Assembly: GCF_004122115.1 (NCBI RefSeq)
Contig: NZ_SBKP01000009.1
Location: 79,087-143,086, forward strand
Direction: 5' to 3'
DNA from: Sphingobium fluviale
GTDB taxonomy: Bacteria; Pseudomonadota; Alphaproteobacteria; Sphingomonadales; Sphingomonadaceae
DNA: 64,000 nt
Position numbers and translations under genes: made by a program. Shown one piece after another: positions 8,366-18,063 of the stretch. Position 1 is the stretch's first letter, and each line of letters opens with the position of its first letter. The notes under the pieces were generated by a model that ran no database searches, was not told where the DNA came from, and saw nothing but the letters and a program-made list of their open reading frames with translations.

Positions 8366-9256
8366 ATGTGCGATGAAATCTCCGAAGCTGAAAACGAACG
8401 CTGGATGCAGGGACGCGCGTTTGGTCGCCGTGAATTCGCAGGGCTGGGCGCCAGTGCCTCCGTCGCCATGATGATGCCGGGCGCCGCAATGGCGGCAAGT
8501 AGCGCCACGCAGGCGGCGGTCACGGCCACCACCGTCTCTATCCCCACGGCCGATGGCACCGCCGACGCCTATTTCGTGCACCCGGCGAAAGGGCGACACC
8601 CCGCCGTCATCCTGTGGCCGGATATTGCCGGTTTGCGTGAAGCCTATCAGGTTATGGGCACTCATCTGGCGCAGGCGGGCTATGCGGTGCTGGTGGTCAA
8701 CCAATATTACCGCTCCGCCAAGGCGCCGATCATGAACTCCCTTGCCGAATGGCGGACGGAGGAGGGGCAGGCGCGCCTAAAGCCGATGATCGCGGCGATC
8801 ACCCCTGCTGGAACGAGCGCGGACGCAGGGTCTTTTGTCGACTGGCTCGCCAAACAGCCCGCCGTAGACGCCAAGCGCAAGATGGGCAGCAGCGGCTATT
8901 GCATGGGCGGGGCGTTCACGTTCCGCACAGCGGCGGCGCGGCCGGATCATGTGGGCGCAATAGCTTCCTTCCATGGCGGCGGCCTTGTCAAGGAGGCGGC
9001 GGATAGCCCGCACCTCCTGCTGCCCAAAATGAAGGCTCAGCTGTTGGTCGCGGTCGCGCAGAATGACGACGCGCGAGAGCCTGCCACCAAGGATGCGCTG
9101 CGCGATGCGGCAAAGGCGGCAGGGCGCACGGCGGAGATCGAGGTCTATCCCGCGCAACATGGCTGGTGCACCATCGACGCGCCGGTCTATGACAAGGAGC
9201 AGGCCGAGAGGGCATGGGGCCGGATGCTGGCCATGTTCAGGCAAGCGCTGACCTGA
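8366..9256 (+). CDS. Tat-exported dienelactone hydrolase family protein
   Basis: An alpha/beta hydrolase of 296 residues from ATG 8366. The nucleophile is Cys in GSSGYCMGG, with Asp in VAQNDD and His in PAQHGWC, the Cys-Asp-His set of dienelactone hydrolases. The N-terminus holds a twin-arginine signal (GRREFAGLG followed by a hydrophobic stretch to AAMAAS), so the enzyme is probably sent folded to the periplasm. Family members cleave lactones or esters; the substrate here is unknown. It stands alone between the Fo terminator and uvrC. ATG 8405 is an alternative start still keeping the signal. Confidence 0.85.
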   Translation: MCDEISEAENERWMQGRAFGRREFAGLGASASVAMMMPGAAMAASSATQAAVTATTVSIPTADGTADAYFVHPAKGRHPAVILWPDIAGLREAYQVMGTHLAQAGYAVLVVNQYYRSAKAPIMNSLAEWRTEEGQARLKPMIAAITPAGTSADAGSFVDWLAKQPAVDAKRKMGSSGYCMGGAFTFRTAAARPDHVGAIASFHGGGLVKEAADSPHLLLPKMKAQLLVAVAQNDDAREPATKDALRDAAKAAGRTAEIEVYPAQHGWCTIDAPVYDKEQAERAWGRMLAMFRQALT

Positions 9257-9332
9257 CATTGGAGGCTTGCGGCAGCGTCCGGCCCGTCGGATCGGGCTGG
9301 GCAAACGGGTGTTGGACTCCTACATAACGCTC

Positions 9333-11267
9333 ATGTCGTCCTCCCCACCGCCCATCATCCCCGATCGTTTCAGCGAGGAGAAGGCGGCCTACGCCCTGCG
9401 CGGGCTGGGCCAGCCGGATATCGAGCAGGGCGTTGCCGCGATCCGCGATACGGTGAAGACGCTCAGCCTTCAGCCCGGCGTGTATCGCATGGTCGATGCG
9501 CGGGGCGATGTGCTCTATGTGGGAAAGGCCAAGGCGCTCAAGAACCGGGTGACGAACTACACCCAGATCACCCGCCTGCCCAAGCGCCTGCAACGCATGG
9601 TGGCGCAAACCCGCTCGATGACCATCGTCACCACCGGCACGGAAGCGGAGGCGCTGCTGCTGGAGGCACAGCTCATCAAGCGATATCGCCCGCCATACAA
9701 TGTGCTGCTGAGGGACGACAAGAGCTTCCCCTATATCCTGCTGCGGCAGGATCATGAGTTCCCGCGCATCCAGAAGCATCGCGGCGCGCGCAAGGCGCCG
9801 GGGCGCTATTTCGGCCCCTATGCCAGCGGCGGCGCGGTTAATCGCACGCTAAACGCGATGCAAAAGCTGTTCCTGCTGCGCAGCTGCACAGACGGCTTCT
9901 TCGCCAACCGTTCCCGCCCGTGCCTGCTCTATCAGATCCGGCGTTGCTCCGCGCCCTGCGTCGGGCGGATCGATGCGGCGGGCTATGCCGAGCTGGTGGC
10001 GGATGCGGACGCGTTTCTTGCCGGCAAGGGCAACGGGGTGCAGGCCAAACTTGCGGGCGCGATGCAGCAGGCGTCCGAGGCGATGGACTATGAGCTGGCA
10101 GCGGTGTTTCGCGACAGGCTAAAGGCGCTGACCTTTGTGCAGACCTCTCAGGCGATCAACGGCGAGGGGCTGGAGGATGCGGACGTGTTCGCGCTGGCCG
10201 CGCAGGGTGGGGCGATGTGCATCCAGGCTTTCTTCATCCGCGGCGGGCAGAATTGCGGTAGCCATTCGATCTTCCCCGTCCATACGGCGGAGGTGGACGA
10301 GGGCGAGGTGATGACGAGCTTCCTCGCGCAATTCTATCAGGATGCGCCCCCGCCGCCGGTGCTGGTGCTCGACCGTGCGTTAGAGGATGGGCCGGTGCTG
10401 GCCGAGGCACTCTCGGTCAAGGCCGGGCGCAAGGTGCGGATCGAGGCGCCGCAGCGGGGCGGCAAGGCCAAGCTGATCGAGCAGGCACGGCGCAATGCCG
10501 CCGAGGCATTGCAACGGCGGCAAGCAGAGAGCGCCAGCCAGACCAAGCTGCTGCGCGATCTCGCCGAGCTGTTTGACCTGCCCGAACCGCCGGGGCGCAT
10601 CGAGATATACGACAACAGCCATATTCAGGGCAGCCATGCGCTGGGCGCGATGGTGGTGGCGGGGCCGGAGGGCTTTCGCAAGAACCAGTATCGCAAGTTC
10701 AACATCAAGAACCCGGAGACGCTGCCGGGCGACGACTTTGGCATGATGCGCGAGGTGTTCAGCCGCCGCTTTGCCCGCGCGCAGGCGGAAGACCCCGATC
10801 GGGAAGAGGGCGAATGGCCGGACCTGGTGCTGATCGACGGCGGCAAGGGGCAACTCTCTGCTGCGCGCGCAATGCTGGAGGAGCTGGGCGTGGAGGATGT
10901 GCCGCTGGTCGGCGTCGCCAAGGGGCCGTTTCACGGGCGTGACGGGCGCGAAATCTTCCATCTGCCAGACGGGCGGGAGATCAGCCTGGCGGTAAACGAC
11001 CCGCTGTTGTTCTATGTCCAGCGCCTGCGCGACGAGGCGCATCGCTTCGTCATCGGCGCGCACCGGGGCAAGCGCAGCAAGGCGATCACCACCTCCTCGC
11101 TCGATGAGGTGCCGGGCATCGGCCCTGCGCGCAAGAAGGCGCTGCTGATGCATTTCGGCACGGCGCGCGCGGTGAAGGACGCGCGGCTGGAGGATTTGCA
11201 ACGGGCGCCGGGCGTTTCGGACAAGGTGGCGCAGATGATCTATGATTATTTCCATGGAGACGGGTGA
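9333..11267 (+). CDS. uvrC: Excinuclease ABC subunit C
   Basis: This is the nuclease of nucleotide excision repair, which cuts on both sides of a lesion marked by UvrAB. Domains in order: GIY-YIG nuclease (GVYRMVDARGDVLYVGKAKAL), the Cys-containing block (CLLYQIRRCSAPCVG), a UVR motif, the RNase H-like C-terminal nuclease (EIYDNSHIQGSHALGAMV and LVLIDGGKGQL), and tandem helix-hairpin-helix (VPGIGPARKKALL). The 644-residue length is normal. ATG 9333 gives a family-like N-terminus; the upstream open stretch does not. Three bases separate it from recO. Confidence 0.96.
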   Translation: MSSSPPPIIPDRFSEEKAAYALRGLGQPDIEQGVAAIRDTVKTLSLQPGVYRMVDARGDVLYVGKAKALKNRVTNYTQITRLPKRLQRMVAQTRSMTIVTTGTEAEALLLEAQLIKRYRPPYNVLLRDDKSFPYILLRQDHEFPRIQKHRGARKAPGRYFGPYASGGAVNRTLNAMQKLFLLRSCTDGFFANRSRPCLLYQIRRCSAPCVGRIDAAGYAELVADADAFLAGKGNGVQAKLAGAMQQASEAMDYELAAVFRDRLKALTFVQTSQAINGEGLEDADVFALAAQGGAMCIQAFFIRGGQNCGSHSIFPVHTAEVDEGEVMTSFLAQFYQDAPPPPVLVLDRALEDGPVLAEALSVKAGRKVRIEAPQRGGKAKLIEQARRNAAEALQRRQAESASQTKLLRDLAELFDLPEPPGRIEIYDNSHIQGSHALGAMVVAGPEGFRKNQYRKFNIKNPETLPGDDFGMMREVFSRRFARAQAEDPDREEGEWPDLVLIDGGKGQLSAARAMLEELGVEDVPLVGVAKGPFHGRDGREIFHLPDGREISLAVNDPLLFYVQRLRDEAHRFVIGAHRGKRSKAITTSSLDEVPGIGPARKKALLMHFGTARAVKDARLEDLQRAPGVSDKVAQMIYDYFHGDG

Positions 11268-11270
11268 GGC

Positions 11271-12011
11271 GTGGCGGGTCTGACCACGCCTGCCATACTC
11301 TGTGCCGTGCGGGCGCATGGCGAGCATGGGGCGGTGGTGCGCGCGCTGACGCCAGATAACGGCCTGATGGCGGGCTATGTGCGCGGTGGACGATCCCGCG
11401 CGATGCGGCCGGTGCTGATGCCCGGCAACCGGGTGCAGGCCGAGTTTCGCGCCCGCACGGCGGAGCAGCTTGCGTCGCTGACCGTCGAACTGGTGCATAG
11501 CATCGCGCCGATCTTGGCCGAGCCGCTGCCCGCCGCGGCGATAGAATGGGTATGCGCGCTCACCGCCGTGGCGCTGCCGGAGGAGAGCGGCTATCCCGCG
11601 CTTTATGAAGCGCTGGGCGCGGTGCTGGACGCTATCGAGGCGGCGCCCGCTGCGCGGGGCTGGGCGGTGGCGCTGGTGCGCTATGAGCTGTTGTTGCTCG
11701 CGCATCTCGGCTTTGGGCTGGACCTGACTGGCTGCGCGACGACCGACGCGGGGCCGGAGAGCCTGCGCTATGTTTCGCCCCGCACCGGCGCGGGCGTGTC
11801 TGCCGAGGGCGCTCAAGGCTATGAGGCGAAGTTGCTCCCTCTCCCCCCCTTTCTGCGCGAAGGCGGCATGGCTGCGGACTGGGCGGAAATTCTCGCCGCC
11901 CTCGCGCTCACCCGCCACTTCCTTGAACGATCGGTGCTGACAGAGCGGCGGGCGGATGTGCTCGATGGGCGGGACAGGCTGGTCGATCGGCTCAAAAGAG
12001 CGGTTGCGTGA
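11271..12011 (+). CDS. recO: DNA repair protein RecO
   Basis: A 246-residue RecO: N-terminal OB fold ([39 protein letters not shown]) and a helical C-terminal domain. The Cys knuckle seen in some RecO proteins is reduced here to one visible Cys (LTGCATT). RecO helps RecR load RecA on SSB-coated single-stranded DNA. GTG start at 11271, three bases after the uvrC stop, which places two repair genes in one transcript. Confidence 0.9.
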   Translation: MAGLTTPAILCAVRAHGEHGAVVRALTPDNGLMAGYVRGGRSRAMRPVLMPGNRVQAEFRARTAEQLASLTVELVHSIAPILAEPLPAAAIEWVCALTAVALPEESGYPALYEALGAVLDAIEAAPAARGWAVALVRYELLLLAHLGFGLDLTGCATTDAGPESLRYVSPRTGAGVSAEGAQGYEAKLLPLPPFLREGGMAADWAEILAALALTRHFLERSVLTERRADVLDGRDRLVDRLKRAVA

Positions 12012-12057
12012 TCGCCCGCGCGCCCATATGCGTGCGCGCGACAAGGGAGAAGTATAC

Positions 12058-13098
12058 ATGCTGGTAGCGGTTTTTGCGGGCGATGGCATCGGGCCGGAGA
12101 TCATGGCGCAGGCGCGCCGGGTGCTGGATGCGCTCGATCTCGGCTTGCGCTTCGAGGAAGGGCTGGTCGGCGGCGCGGCCTATAAGGCGGTCGGCCATCC
12201 GCTGCCCCCGGAGACGCTGGATGTGGCGAAGCGCGCAGACGCCATTCTGTTTGGCGCGGTGGGCGATTTCGACTGCGATCATCTGGAGCGGCATCTGCGC
12301 CCGGAGCAGGCAATCCTCGGCCTGCGCAAGGCGCTGACCCTCTTCTCGAACCTGCGCCCGGCCAAGGTGTTCCCCCAGCTTGCGGGTGCATCGGCGCTCA
12401 AGCAGGAGGTCGCCTCCGCCATCGATCTGCTGATCGTGCGTGAGCTGAACGGCGACGTCTATTTCGGCGAGAAGGGCATGCGCAAGACCGCCGATGGCCT
12501 GCGCGAGGGTTATGACGTGATGTCCTATAACGAGGCCGAAGTGCGTCGCATCGCGCACAGCGCGTTCAAGGCGGCGCAGGTGCGGCGCGGCAAGCTCTGC
12601 TCGGTCGACAAGGCGAATGTTCTGGAAACCAGCCAGCTCTGGCGCGATGTGGTGATCGAGGTTGCTGCCGAGTATCCCGATGTGGAGCTGAGCCACATGT
12701 ATGTCGATAATGCGGCGATGCAGCTGGTGCGCAATCCGGGCCAGTTCGACGTGATCGTCACCGGCAACCTGTTTGGCGATATCCTCTCCGATCAGGCGAG
12801 CATGTGCGTGGGGTCTATCGGCATGCTGGCGTCTGCCTCATTGGATGCGAACGGCAAGGGGCTTTACGAGCCGATCCACGGTTCCGCGCCGGATATTGCG
12901 GGGCAGGGCAAAGCCAATCCGCTCGCCACCATCCTCTCCGCCGCGATGATGCTGCGCTATTCGCTGGGCATGGCGGAGGCTGCGGACCGGATCGAAGGCG
13001 CGGTGGCCAAGGCGCTGGAAGGCGGCGCCCGCAGCTTTGATCTCGGTGGAACGATGACGACGCAGCAAATGGGAGACGCCGTGCTTGCGGTGCTGTAA
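12058..13098 (+). CDS. leuB: 3-isopropylmalate dehydrogenase
   Basis: A 346-residue decarboxylating dehydrogenase of leucine synthesis, turning 3-isopropylmalate into 2-oxoisocaproate with NAD+. Seen motifs: [10 protein letters not shown] at the N-terminus, the substrate-binding region [31 protein letters not shown], the metal-binding [16 protein letters not shown] and the NAD site [21 protein letters not shown] 12058 follows AAGGGAGA. It is followed at ten bases by metZ, so an amino-acid synthesis pair shares the transcript. Confidence 0.97.
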   Translation: MLVAVFAGDGIGPEIMAQARRVLDALDLGLRFEEGLVGGAAYKAVGHPLPPETLDVAKRADAILFGAVGDFDCDHLERHLRPEQAILGLRKALTLFSNLRPAKVFPQLAGASALKQEVASAIDLLIVRELNGDVYFGEKGMRKTADGLREGYDVMSYNEAEVRRIAHSAFKAAQVRRGKLCSVDKANVLETSQLWRDVVIEVAAEYPDVELSHMYVDNAAMQLVRNPGQFDVIVTGNLFGDILSDQASMCVGSIGMLASASLDANGKGLYEPIHGSAPDIAGQGKANPLATILSAAMMLRYSLGMAEAADRIEGAVAKALEGGARSFDLGGTMTTQQMGDAVLAVL

Positions 13099-13107
13099 GG
13101 TAAAGAT

Positions 13108-14316
13108 ATGAAACGAGACACAGGCCAGAATCGCGCGATCACCTCCAAATGGCGGCCCGCCACGCAGGCGGTGCGCGGGGGCACATGGCGCAGCGAGCAG
13201 GGCGAGACGTCAGAGGCGATCTTCGTCACCTCCGGCTATAGCTATGACGACGCGCAGAGCGTTGCCGCGCGCTTTGCGGGCGAGGAACCGGGGATGACCT
13301 ATTCCCGCACCCAGAACCCGACGGTGCAGATGCTGGAGGAGCGCATCGCCCTGATGGAGGGCGCCGAGGCATGCCGCGTACAGGCGAGCGGCATGGCCGC
13401 CATGTCTGCCGCGATGCTCTGTTACCTGTCGGCGGGCGATCACATGGTCATCGCGCGCGCCGCCTTCGGGCCGACACGCTGGGTGACGGACAATCTGCTG
13501 CCGCGCTTCGGCATCGAGGTGACGCCGGTGGACGGGCGGGATAATGATGCCTGGGCAAAGGCGATAAAGCCCAACACCAAGATGTTCTTCTTCGAAACGC
13601 CCGCCAACCCGACGATGGACATCGTGGACATCCGCGCGGTGTGCGCGCTGGCGCGCGAGCATGGCATATTGAGCGTGGTGGACAACGCCTTCGCGTCGTC
13701 TGCGCTGCAACGTCCGCTGGAGCTGGGGGCGGATGTCGTCGCCTATGCCGCCACCAAGCTGATGGACGGGCAGGGGCGCGTGCTCGCCGGTGCGGTCTGC
13801 GGTTCGGCGGATTTCATCAACAATAAGCTGCTGCCCTATCAGCGCAACACCGGGCCGATCCTCTCTCCGTTCAGCGCCTGGGTGGTGCTGAAGGGGCTGG
13901 AGACGCTCGATCTGCGCGCGGTGAAGCAATCCGAGAACGCGCTCGAAGTCGGGCGCTTTCTGGAGCAGCGGGTGCCGCGCGTGCTGTTCCCCGGCCTGCC
14001 CAGCCACCCGCAGCACGCCCTGACGATGAGCCAGATGCGCTATGCCGGGCCGATCTTCTCCTTTGAGGTAGAGGGCGGGCGCGATAAGGCGATGGCCGTT
14101 CTCAACGCGCTCTCGCTGATCGACATCTCCAACAATATCGGTGATGCGAAATCGCTGATGACCCACCCGGCCAGCACCACGCACAGCAGCCTCTCTCCAG
14201 CCGTGCGGGCGGACATGGGCGTGACCGAGGGTATGGTGCGCATCAATGTCGGCCTTGAAGATCCACAGGATCTTATCGACGATCTGGATCAGGCATTGAC
14301 GCAGGTCGGGCTTTAG
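13108..14316 (+). CDS. metZ: O-succinylhomoserine sulfhydrylase
   Basis: A PLP enzyme of the Cys/Met metabolism family, 402 residues. The PLP lysine is in YAATKLMDGQGRVLAG, with the phosphate-binding SGMAAMSAAM and the conserved HPASTTHSS near the C-terminus. The sequence style (TQAVRGGTWRSEQGETSEAI) matches alphaproteobacterial MetZ, which makes homocysteine from O-succinylhomoserine and sulfide. A cystathionine gamma-synthase role is less likely. The ten-base gap to leuB leaves no room for a SAM riboswitch in front. Confidence 0.92.
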   Translation: MKRDTGQNRAITSKWRPATQAVRGGTWRSEQGETSEAIFVTSGYSYDDAQSVAARFAGEEPGMTYSRTQNPTVQMLEERIALMEGAEACRVQASGMAAMSAAMLCYLSAGDHMVIARAAFGPTRWVTDNLLPRFGIEVTPVDGRDNDAWAKAIKPNTKMFFFETPANPTMDIVDIRAVCALAREHGILSVVDNAFASSALQRPLELGADVVAYAATKLMDGQGRVLAGAVCGSADFINNKLLPYQRNTGPILSPFSAWVVLKGLETLDLRAVKQSENALEVGRFLEQRVPRVLFPGLPSHPQHALTMSQMRYAGPIFSFEVEGGRDKAMAVLNALSLIDISNNIGDAKSLMTHPASTTHSSLSPAVRADMGVTEGMVRINVGLEDPQDLIDDLDQALTQVGL

Positions 14317-14332
14317 GGGAGTCTCTAGCGGC

Positions 14333-14731
14333 ATGAAGGCCTTCTTCCCTTATTATGCCGCGACGGACGACATCATCGTACGCGTATCGGTCAGCTTCCT
14401 GCCGGAACAGTCAGAGCCGGGGCGGGGGCGCTGGTTCTGGGCCTATCATGTGCGCATCGAGAACGAGGGCGATGCGCCGGTGCAGCTCCTCACCCGCCGC
14501 TGGTCGATTACTGACGGGCGCGGGGCGATCCATCATGTCGAGGGTGAGGGCGTGGTCGGCGAACAGCCCGTGATCCACCCCAATTCATCCTATGATTATG
14601 TGTCGGGCTGCCCGCTCAACACCTCTACCGGGGTGATGGAGGGGCATTACACCATGGTCGCGGCGGATGGGCGGATGCTGCGCGTCGCTATCCCGCGCTT
14701 TGCGCTGGTGGCGCCGGCCGAGGCGGAGTGA
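14333..14731 (+). CDS. apaG: ApaG domain protein
   Basis: A 132-residue beta-sandwich protein with the ApaG signatures WAYHVRIENEG, LLTRRWSITDG and GEQPVIHPNSSYDYVSGCPL. ApaG is linked to Co2+/Mg2+ resistance in enterobacteria and can bind nucleotides, but its true job is unclear. In many alphaproteobacteria it follows metZ, as here (gap of 16 bases), supporting a shared transcript. Confidence 0.93.
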   Translation: MKAFFPYYAATDDIIVRVSVSFLPEQSEPGRGRWFWAYHVRIENEGDAPVQLLTRRWSITDGRGAIHHVEGEGVVGEQPVIHPNSSYDYVSGCPLNTSTGVMEGHYTMVAADGRMLRVAIPRFALVAPAEAE

Positions 14732-14738
14732 GGCGGCG

Positions 14739-15536
14739 GTGAAGCGGACGCATCTACCCCTGAATGGCCTGCGCGTGCTCGATGCGGCGGCGCGGCATCT
14801 GAGCTTCACCCGCGCGGCGGACGAGCTGGCGGTGACGCCCGCCGCCGTGGGGCAACAGATCAGGGCGCTGGAGGACATGCTCGGCGTCGTGCTGTTTCGG
14901 CGCACGCCCAAGGGGCTGGAGCTGACGCCGGAGACCGAAGGCGCGCTCGATGCGTTGCGCGGCGGCTTCCTGATGTTCGAGGAGGCGGTGCATGCGATGC
15001 AGGCCGGGCAATCGTCCAGCGCGCTCGCCATCGCCGCGCCGCGGGACATCAGCGCCGCCTGGCTGCTGCCCAAACTCACGGCCTATGCCGCCGCGCACGA
15101 GGATTTGCGCTTCACGCTTATCGCTGCCGATACCCCGCCTGACTTTGCCGAGGCCAATCTCGATCTTGCCGTGGTGCTGGCCGATGGGCCGGGCGAACAT
15201 GAGGGTTTGGCCATGGACGAGATGCACTATGTCACGGTCGAAGCGCAGGATGGCAGAGGCGCTGAAGGCTGGATCGAGTGGCCCGGCGCGATGGCAACGG
15301 GCGAGCCGGGATGCGTCAGCGTGGCGGATGGAGGCCTTGCGATCGCGGCTGCGGCGGCTGGGCTGGGCCGCGCGAGCGTGCCCCGCCTTCTGGCGCAGAT
15401 GTCCATCGACACCGGGCGCGTGAGGCAGGTGGGCAAGCATATCGGCGGGCCGCAGGGCTATTGGCTCGTCGCCCCCACGCCGCAATGGCGGCAGAAAAAG
15501 GTCAAGGCGCTGGTCGCGGCTCTGGTGGAAGGATAG
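14739..15536 (+). CDS. LysR-type transcriptional regulator (GcvA-like)
   Basis: A 265-residue regulator: winged helix-turn-helix at residues 5-65 (LRVLDAAARHLSFTRAADEL and AVGQQIRALEDMLGVVLF) and a shortened type 2 periplasmic-binding-like effector domain. The N-terminal style resembles GcvA-type regulators. A GTG at 14739, eight bases after apaG, is the likely start; the open frame before it lies inside apaG. No target or effector can be read from the sequence, as it is not divergent from a candidate gene. Confidence 0.85.
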   Translation: MKRTHLPLNGLRVLDAAARHLSFTRAADELAVTPAAVGQQIRALEDMLGVVLFRRTPKGLELTPETEGALDALRGGFLMFEEAVHAMQAGQSSSALAIAAPRDISAAWLLPKLTAYAAAHEDLRFTLIAADTPPDFAEANLDLAVVLADGPGEHEGLAMDEMHYVTVEAQDGRGAEGWIEWPGAMATGEPGCVSVADGGLAIAAAAAGLGRASVPRLLAQMSIDTGRVRQVGKHIGGPQGYWLVAPTPQWRQKKVKALVAALVEG

Positions 15537-15715
15537 CTCTCTGCGCTTGTACTGGCAGAGCCTACCGGGCGCTGAACGCAGCGCGCTCTAGGCTCACCCA
15601 TGCCCGGCATGTGGCGCTGTATCGACCGGCAAAGCCCTTGAATAGCATCAAAGCATCGCTTTCAATTTCTGCCAAATCTGCCAATCTCGGATGATAACGG
15701 GGAAGGTCTGTCGGG

Positions 15716-16648
15716 ATGGGAATAGCGGTTTGGGGAGCGGCGCTCGGCGCGTTCATAGGCTTTATACTCGGAGACTTCTCCGAATTCGGCTTCTTTTTCG
15801 GCGGAGTGGTCGGCGGCGGCATGGGCGTCTGGCTGCGCAAGATCATCCGGCGGGAAATTGCCGATGCGGTGCATGCGGCGCTCCCGGTTAACCAGCCGCC
15901 TGCGCCGATAGCCGAGGCCGCGCGGCCACCAGCCACTGCCAGTATAAGACAGGCGGCGCCTCAGCCCGCCACACAAGCGACGGTGGACGACCCACCTGCT
16001 CTGCCAGAAGAAGCACCTGTGCTGCCAAGCATCGCGCCATCGGTGCCGCGAGTCCGGGCGCCCGTTGCGGCTGCGCACGAAGCACCGCCTCCCGGCCCGG
16101 TTGAGGTGATCATCGGCAAAGCGCGAGACTGGCTGCTGGGCGGCAACACCATCGTGCGGGTGGGCATCGTCATTCTGTTCCTGGGCCTCGTGTTCCTTGT
16201 TCGCTTCGCTGCGATGGCGGGCATGTTCCCGATCGAGATACGGCTGGCGCTGGTGGCCGCGGTGGGCGTCGCGCTGCTGGCGATCGGGCTGAAAAAGCGG
16301 GCCGAGCGCCCGCCATTTGCGCTGTCGTTGCAGGGCGCAGGCATCGCGGTGCTGTATCTCACGGTGTTTGCCGCCGCGCGCGGATATGGCATGATGCCGC
16401 CGTTTGCCGCATTCGCGCTGATGATCCTGTTCGCAGCGCTCGGTTGCGCCCTCGCAGTCATGCAGAATTCGCTGGCGATGGCATTTATTGCGTTCCTCGG
16501 CGGCTTTGCTGTGCCGGTGCTGGTGGGCGGCCAGAGCGAGACGCCGCTCGGTCTGTTTGCGTATATGACGACGCTGAATGTCGCTATTTTCGGTATCGCC
16601 TGGAAAAAGAGCTGGCGGCCGCTCAACCTGCTGGGCTTTGTCGCCACA
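15716..16648 (+). pseudogene. DUF2339 membrane protein, truncated by an IS3 element
   Basis: The first 311 codons of a DUF2339 protein, a polytopic inner membrane family usually around 800-1,000 residues long. Present are an N-terminal membrane hairpin, a Pro/Ala-rich linker (residues 60-135), and helices from residue 150 on (FLGLVFLVRFAAMAGMFPIEIRLAL). After GFVAT the frame enters the IS3 left end at 16649 and stops at 16683 after 11 foreign codons. The missing C-terminal part is not found to the right of the element, so this is a loss rather than a simple insertion. Confidence 0.88.
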
Positions 16649-16678
16649 TGTCCGCCGTCAGCACCAATGGCACAGATT
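16649..16678 (+). repeat. Left terminal inverted repeat of the IS3 element
   Basis: Begins TGTCCGCCGTCAGCACC and pairs with the right end at 19472-19501. The shared blocks are TGTCCG, CGTCAG, AC, GGCAC and GATT. Confidence 0.8.
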
Positions 16679-16750
16679 TGAGGTTGTGATTTAAGGAGGG
16701 TTGGGGCTTCGTCGTAGTGACGAAGGAACGAATCTATGGACGCCTCCCGC

Positions 16751-16992
16751 GCAAGGTAGTTTCTCGATGTTGCTCCGGCATTGGATGCGTGAATCTATCC
16801 GGCCTGTTGATTGAGGTGTTTTCGCCCCTGGCCATGATGGGAATCCGCGCGGTTCAGTGCCTTTTAAGATGAGCGGCCTCGAGGGCCATCGTTCCTTACA
16901 GGCTGTGAAGCGGCGGTCCGTGCCGTTACACCATCAAGTCTTCACCTCGCATTTGTAACCTCTGATCAGATTGCGGCCCGCTGCCCGAACGG
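16751..16992 (-). ncRNA. Candidate bridge/seek RNA region of the IS110-type element
   Basis: This non-coding stretch lies between the transposase stop and the element's end. In the IS1111 branch the guide RNA that pairs with target and donor is made from this side; in the IS110 branch it lies upstream. The upstream side here has only about 50 bases, so the downstream side is the only place with room. No loop could be assigned to donor or target by eye. Confidence 0.35.
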
Positions 16993-17991
16993 TCACGCCA
17001 TTTTGTAACTTTCGCCGCTTCGCAACATCGCCCAGGCCATGCGAGCAGTCTTGTTTGCCATGGCGACGAGTGTCTTGTTGTGGCCTGCCCTTGATTGCAG
17101 TTCCTGCGCCCATTTTGAACGCCGGTCGTCATGCTTGGCGATCCGCAGCAACGCAGACCGTGCACCATGTATCAGCTGGCGCCTCAGGTAATGATTGGCT
17201 CTGTTCCCGATACCACCGAGCCTTGGCTTTCCGCCGGTCGTGTATTGTCGCGGAACCAGTCCAATCCAGGCAGAAAGGGCTCGGCCGGATGCGAAGTGTC
17301 GGCCATCGTCAATTGCGGCGATGAGGGAGGTTGCGACAATCGGTCCTACCCCCGGCAGCGTAGTCAGACGTTTGCAACGATCGTCTCTCCGGCAGATATC
17401 AACCAGCATGTCATCCAGAGTGGATACTCTGGCATCCAAGTCGCGATACTCCTCGACGAGCTTCAGGAACAGGTCCTTCGCCAAGTGCGATAGTTCGGCA
17501 ATTTCGATCATCTTGTCGACCTGCAGCCGGAACCGGGACGCACCTGCCGGCATGACGACGCCATACTCGGCCAAAAGACCACGAGTGTGATTGATCAACG
17601 CGGTGCGCTGCACGATCAGTCTGTCACGCGTTCGGTGCAGAGCTTGCAGATCCTGCTGTTCGACGCTCTTCAGCGGCACGAACCGCATGGTTGGCCTGTT
17701 GGCAGCTTCGAAAATGGCTTCGGCATCAACCGCATCATTCTTCGATCCCTTCACGAATGGCTTGACGAAACGCGGATGGATCAGGCGAACGGCATAACTC
17801 AGCGCCTCGAAGACGCGGCCCCAGTGGTGTGAACTGGCGCAGGCTTCCATCGCGACCGACTGCGGTTGCAATCTGGTCACCGCATCGACCAGCTTTGCCC
17901 TGCTAACCTTCCGCGAGATTACCTCACCTTCGCAAGTGATCCCGTAGATGTGAAAAGACTGCTTGCCCAAATCGATCGCTAGCATTTGCAT
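16993..17991 (-). CDS. IS110 family transposase (DEDD type)
   Basis: A 332-residue recombinase. The N-terminal RuvC-like domain starts MLAIDLGKQSFHIYG (first Asp) and holds GSKNDAVDAEAIFEAANRP with the paired acidic residues; a coiled segment follows. The C-terminal Tnp domain has LPGVGPIVATSLIAAIDDG and LSAWIGLVPRQYTTGGKPRLGG. The family acts through a DEDD centre and a serine, guided by a bridge RNA. A GAAGAGGAG ribosome site lies nine bases before the ATG at 17991. It looks intact. The usual STGGK reads TTGGK here; I cannot say whether this matters. Confidence 0.92.
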   Translation of the reverse strand: MQMLAIDLGKQSFHIYGITCEGEVISRKVSRAKLVDAVTRLQPQSVAMEACASSHHWGRVFEALSYAVRLIHPRFVKPFVKGSKNDAVDAEAIFEAANRPTMRFVPLKSVEQQDLQALHRTRDRLIVQRTALINHTRGLLAEYGVVMPAGASRFRLQVDKMIEIAELSHLAKDLFLKLVEEYRDLDARVSTLDDMLVDICRRDDRCKRLTTLPGVGPIVATSLIAAIDDGRHFASGRALSAWIGLVPRQYTTGGKPRLGGIGNRANHYLRRQLIHGARSALLRIAKHDDRRSKWAQELQSRAGHNKTLVAMANKTARMAWAMLRSGESYKMA

Positions 17992-18063
17992 GTGATGAAC
18001 TCCTCTTCCCGGTCGCTGTGGCAACATGCTCGGCCCGCTTGCGGGAGGCGTCCATCCCATAAG

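Larger units (their letters stand above)
16736..18055 (-). mobile_element. IS110 family element, IS1111-like, inside the IS3 element
   Basis: Bounded by an exact 15-base inverted repeat: ATGGACGCCTCCCGC at 16736-16750 and its complement at 18041-18055. Such short subterminal repeats, a single DEDD transposase and a long non-coding stretch after the transposase stop (about 240 bases) fit the IS1111 branch of IS110. The true ends may lie a few bases outside the repeats. If the element is removed, the IS3 leader (GAAGGAACGAATCT) would be joined to the orfA ATG, giving it a ribosome site. Confidence 0.72.

Noticed and set aside
10380..12104. 574-codon minus-strand frame across uvrC and recO
   Set aside because: Both plus-strand genes are clear families; the shadow protein has no motif.
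13099..13107. SAM riboswitch before metZ
   Set aside because: Only nine bases separate leuB and metZ; there is no room for an aptamer.
13210..14334. 374-codon minus-strand frame opposite metZ
   Set aside because: MetZ is certain; the complement is a shadow.
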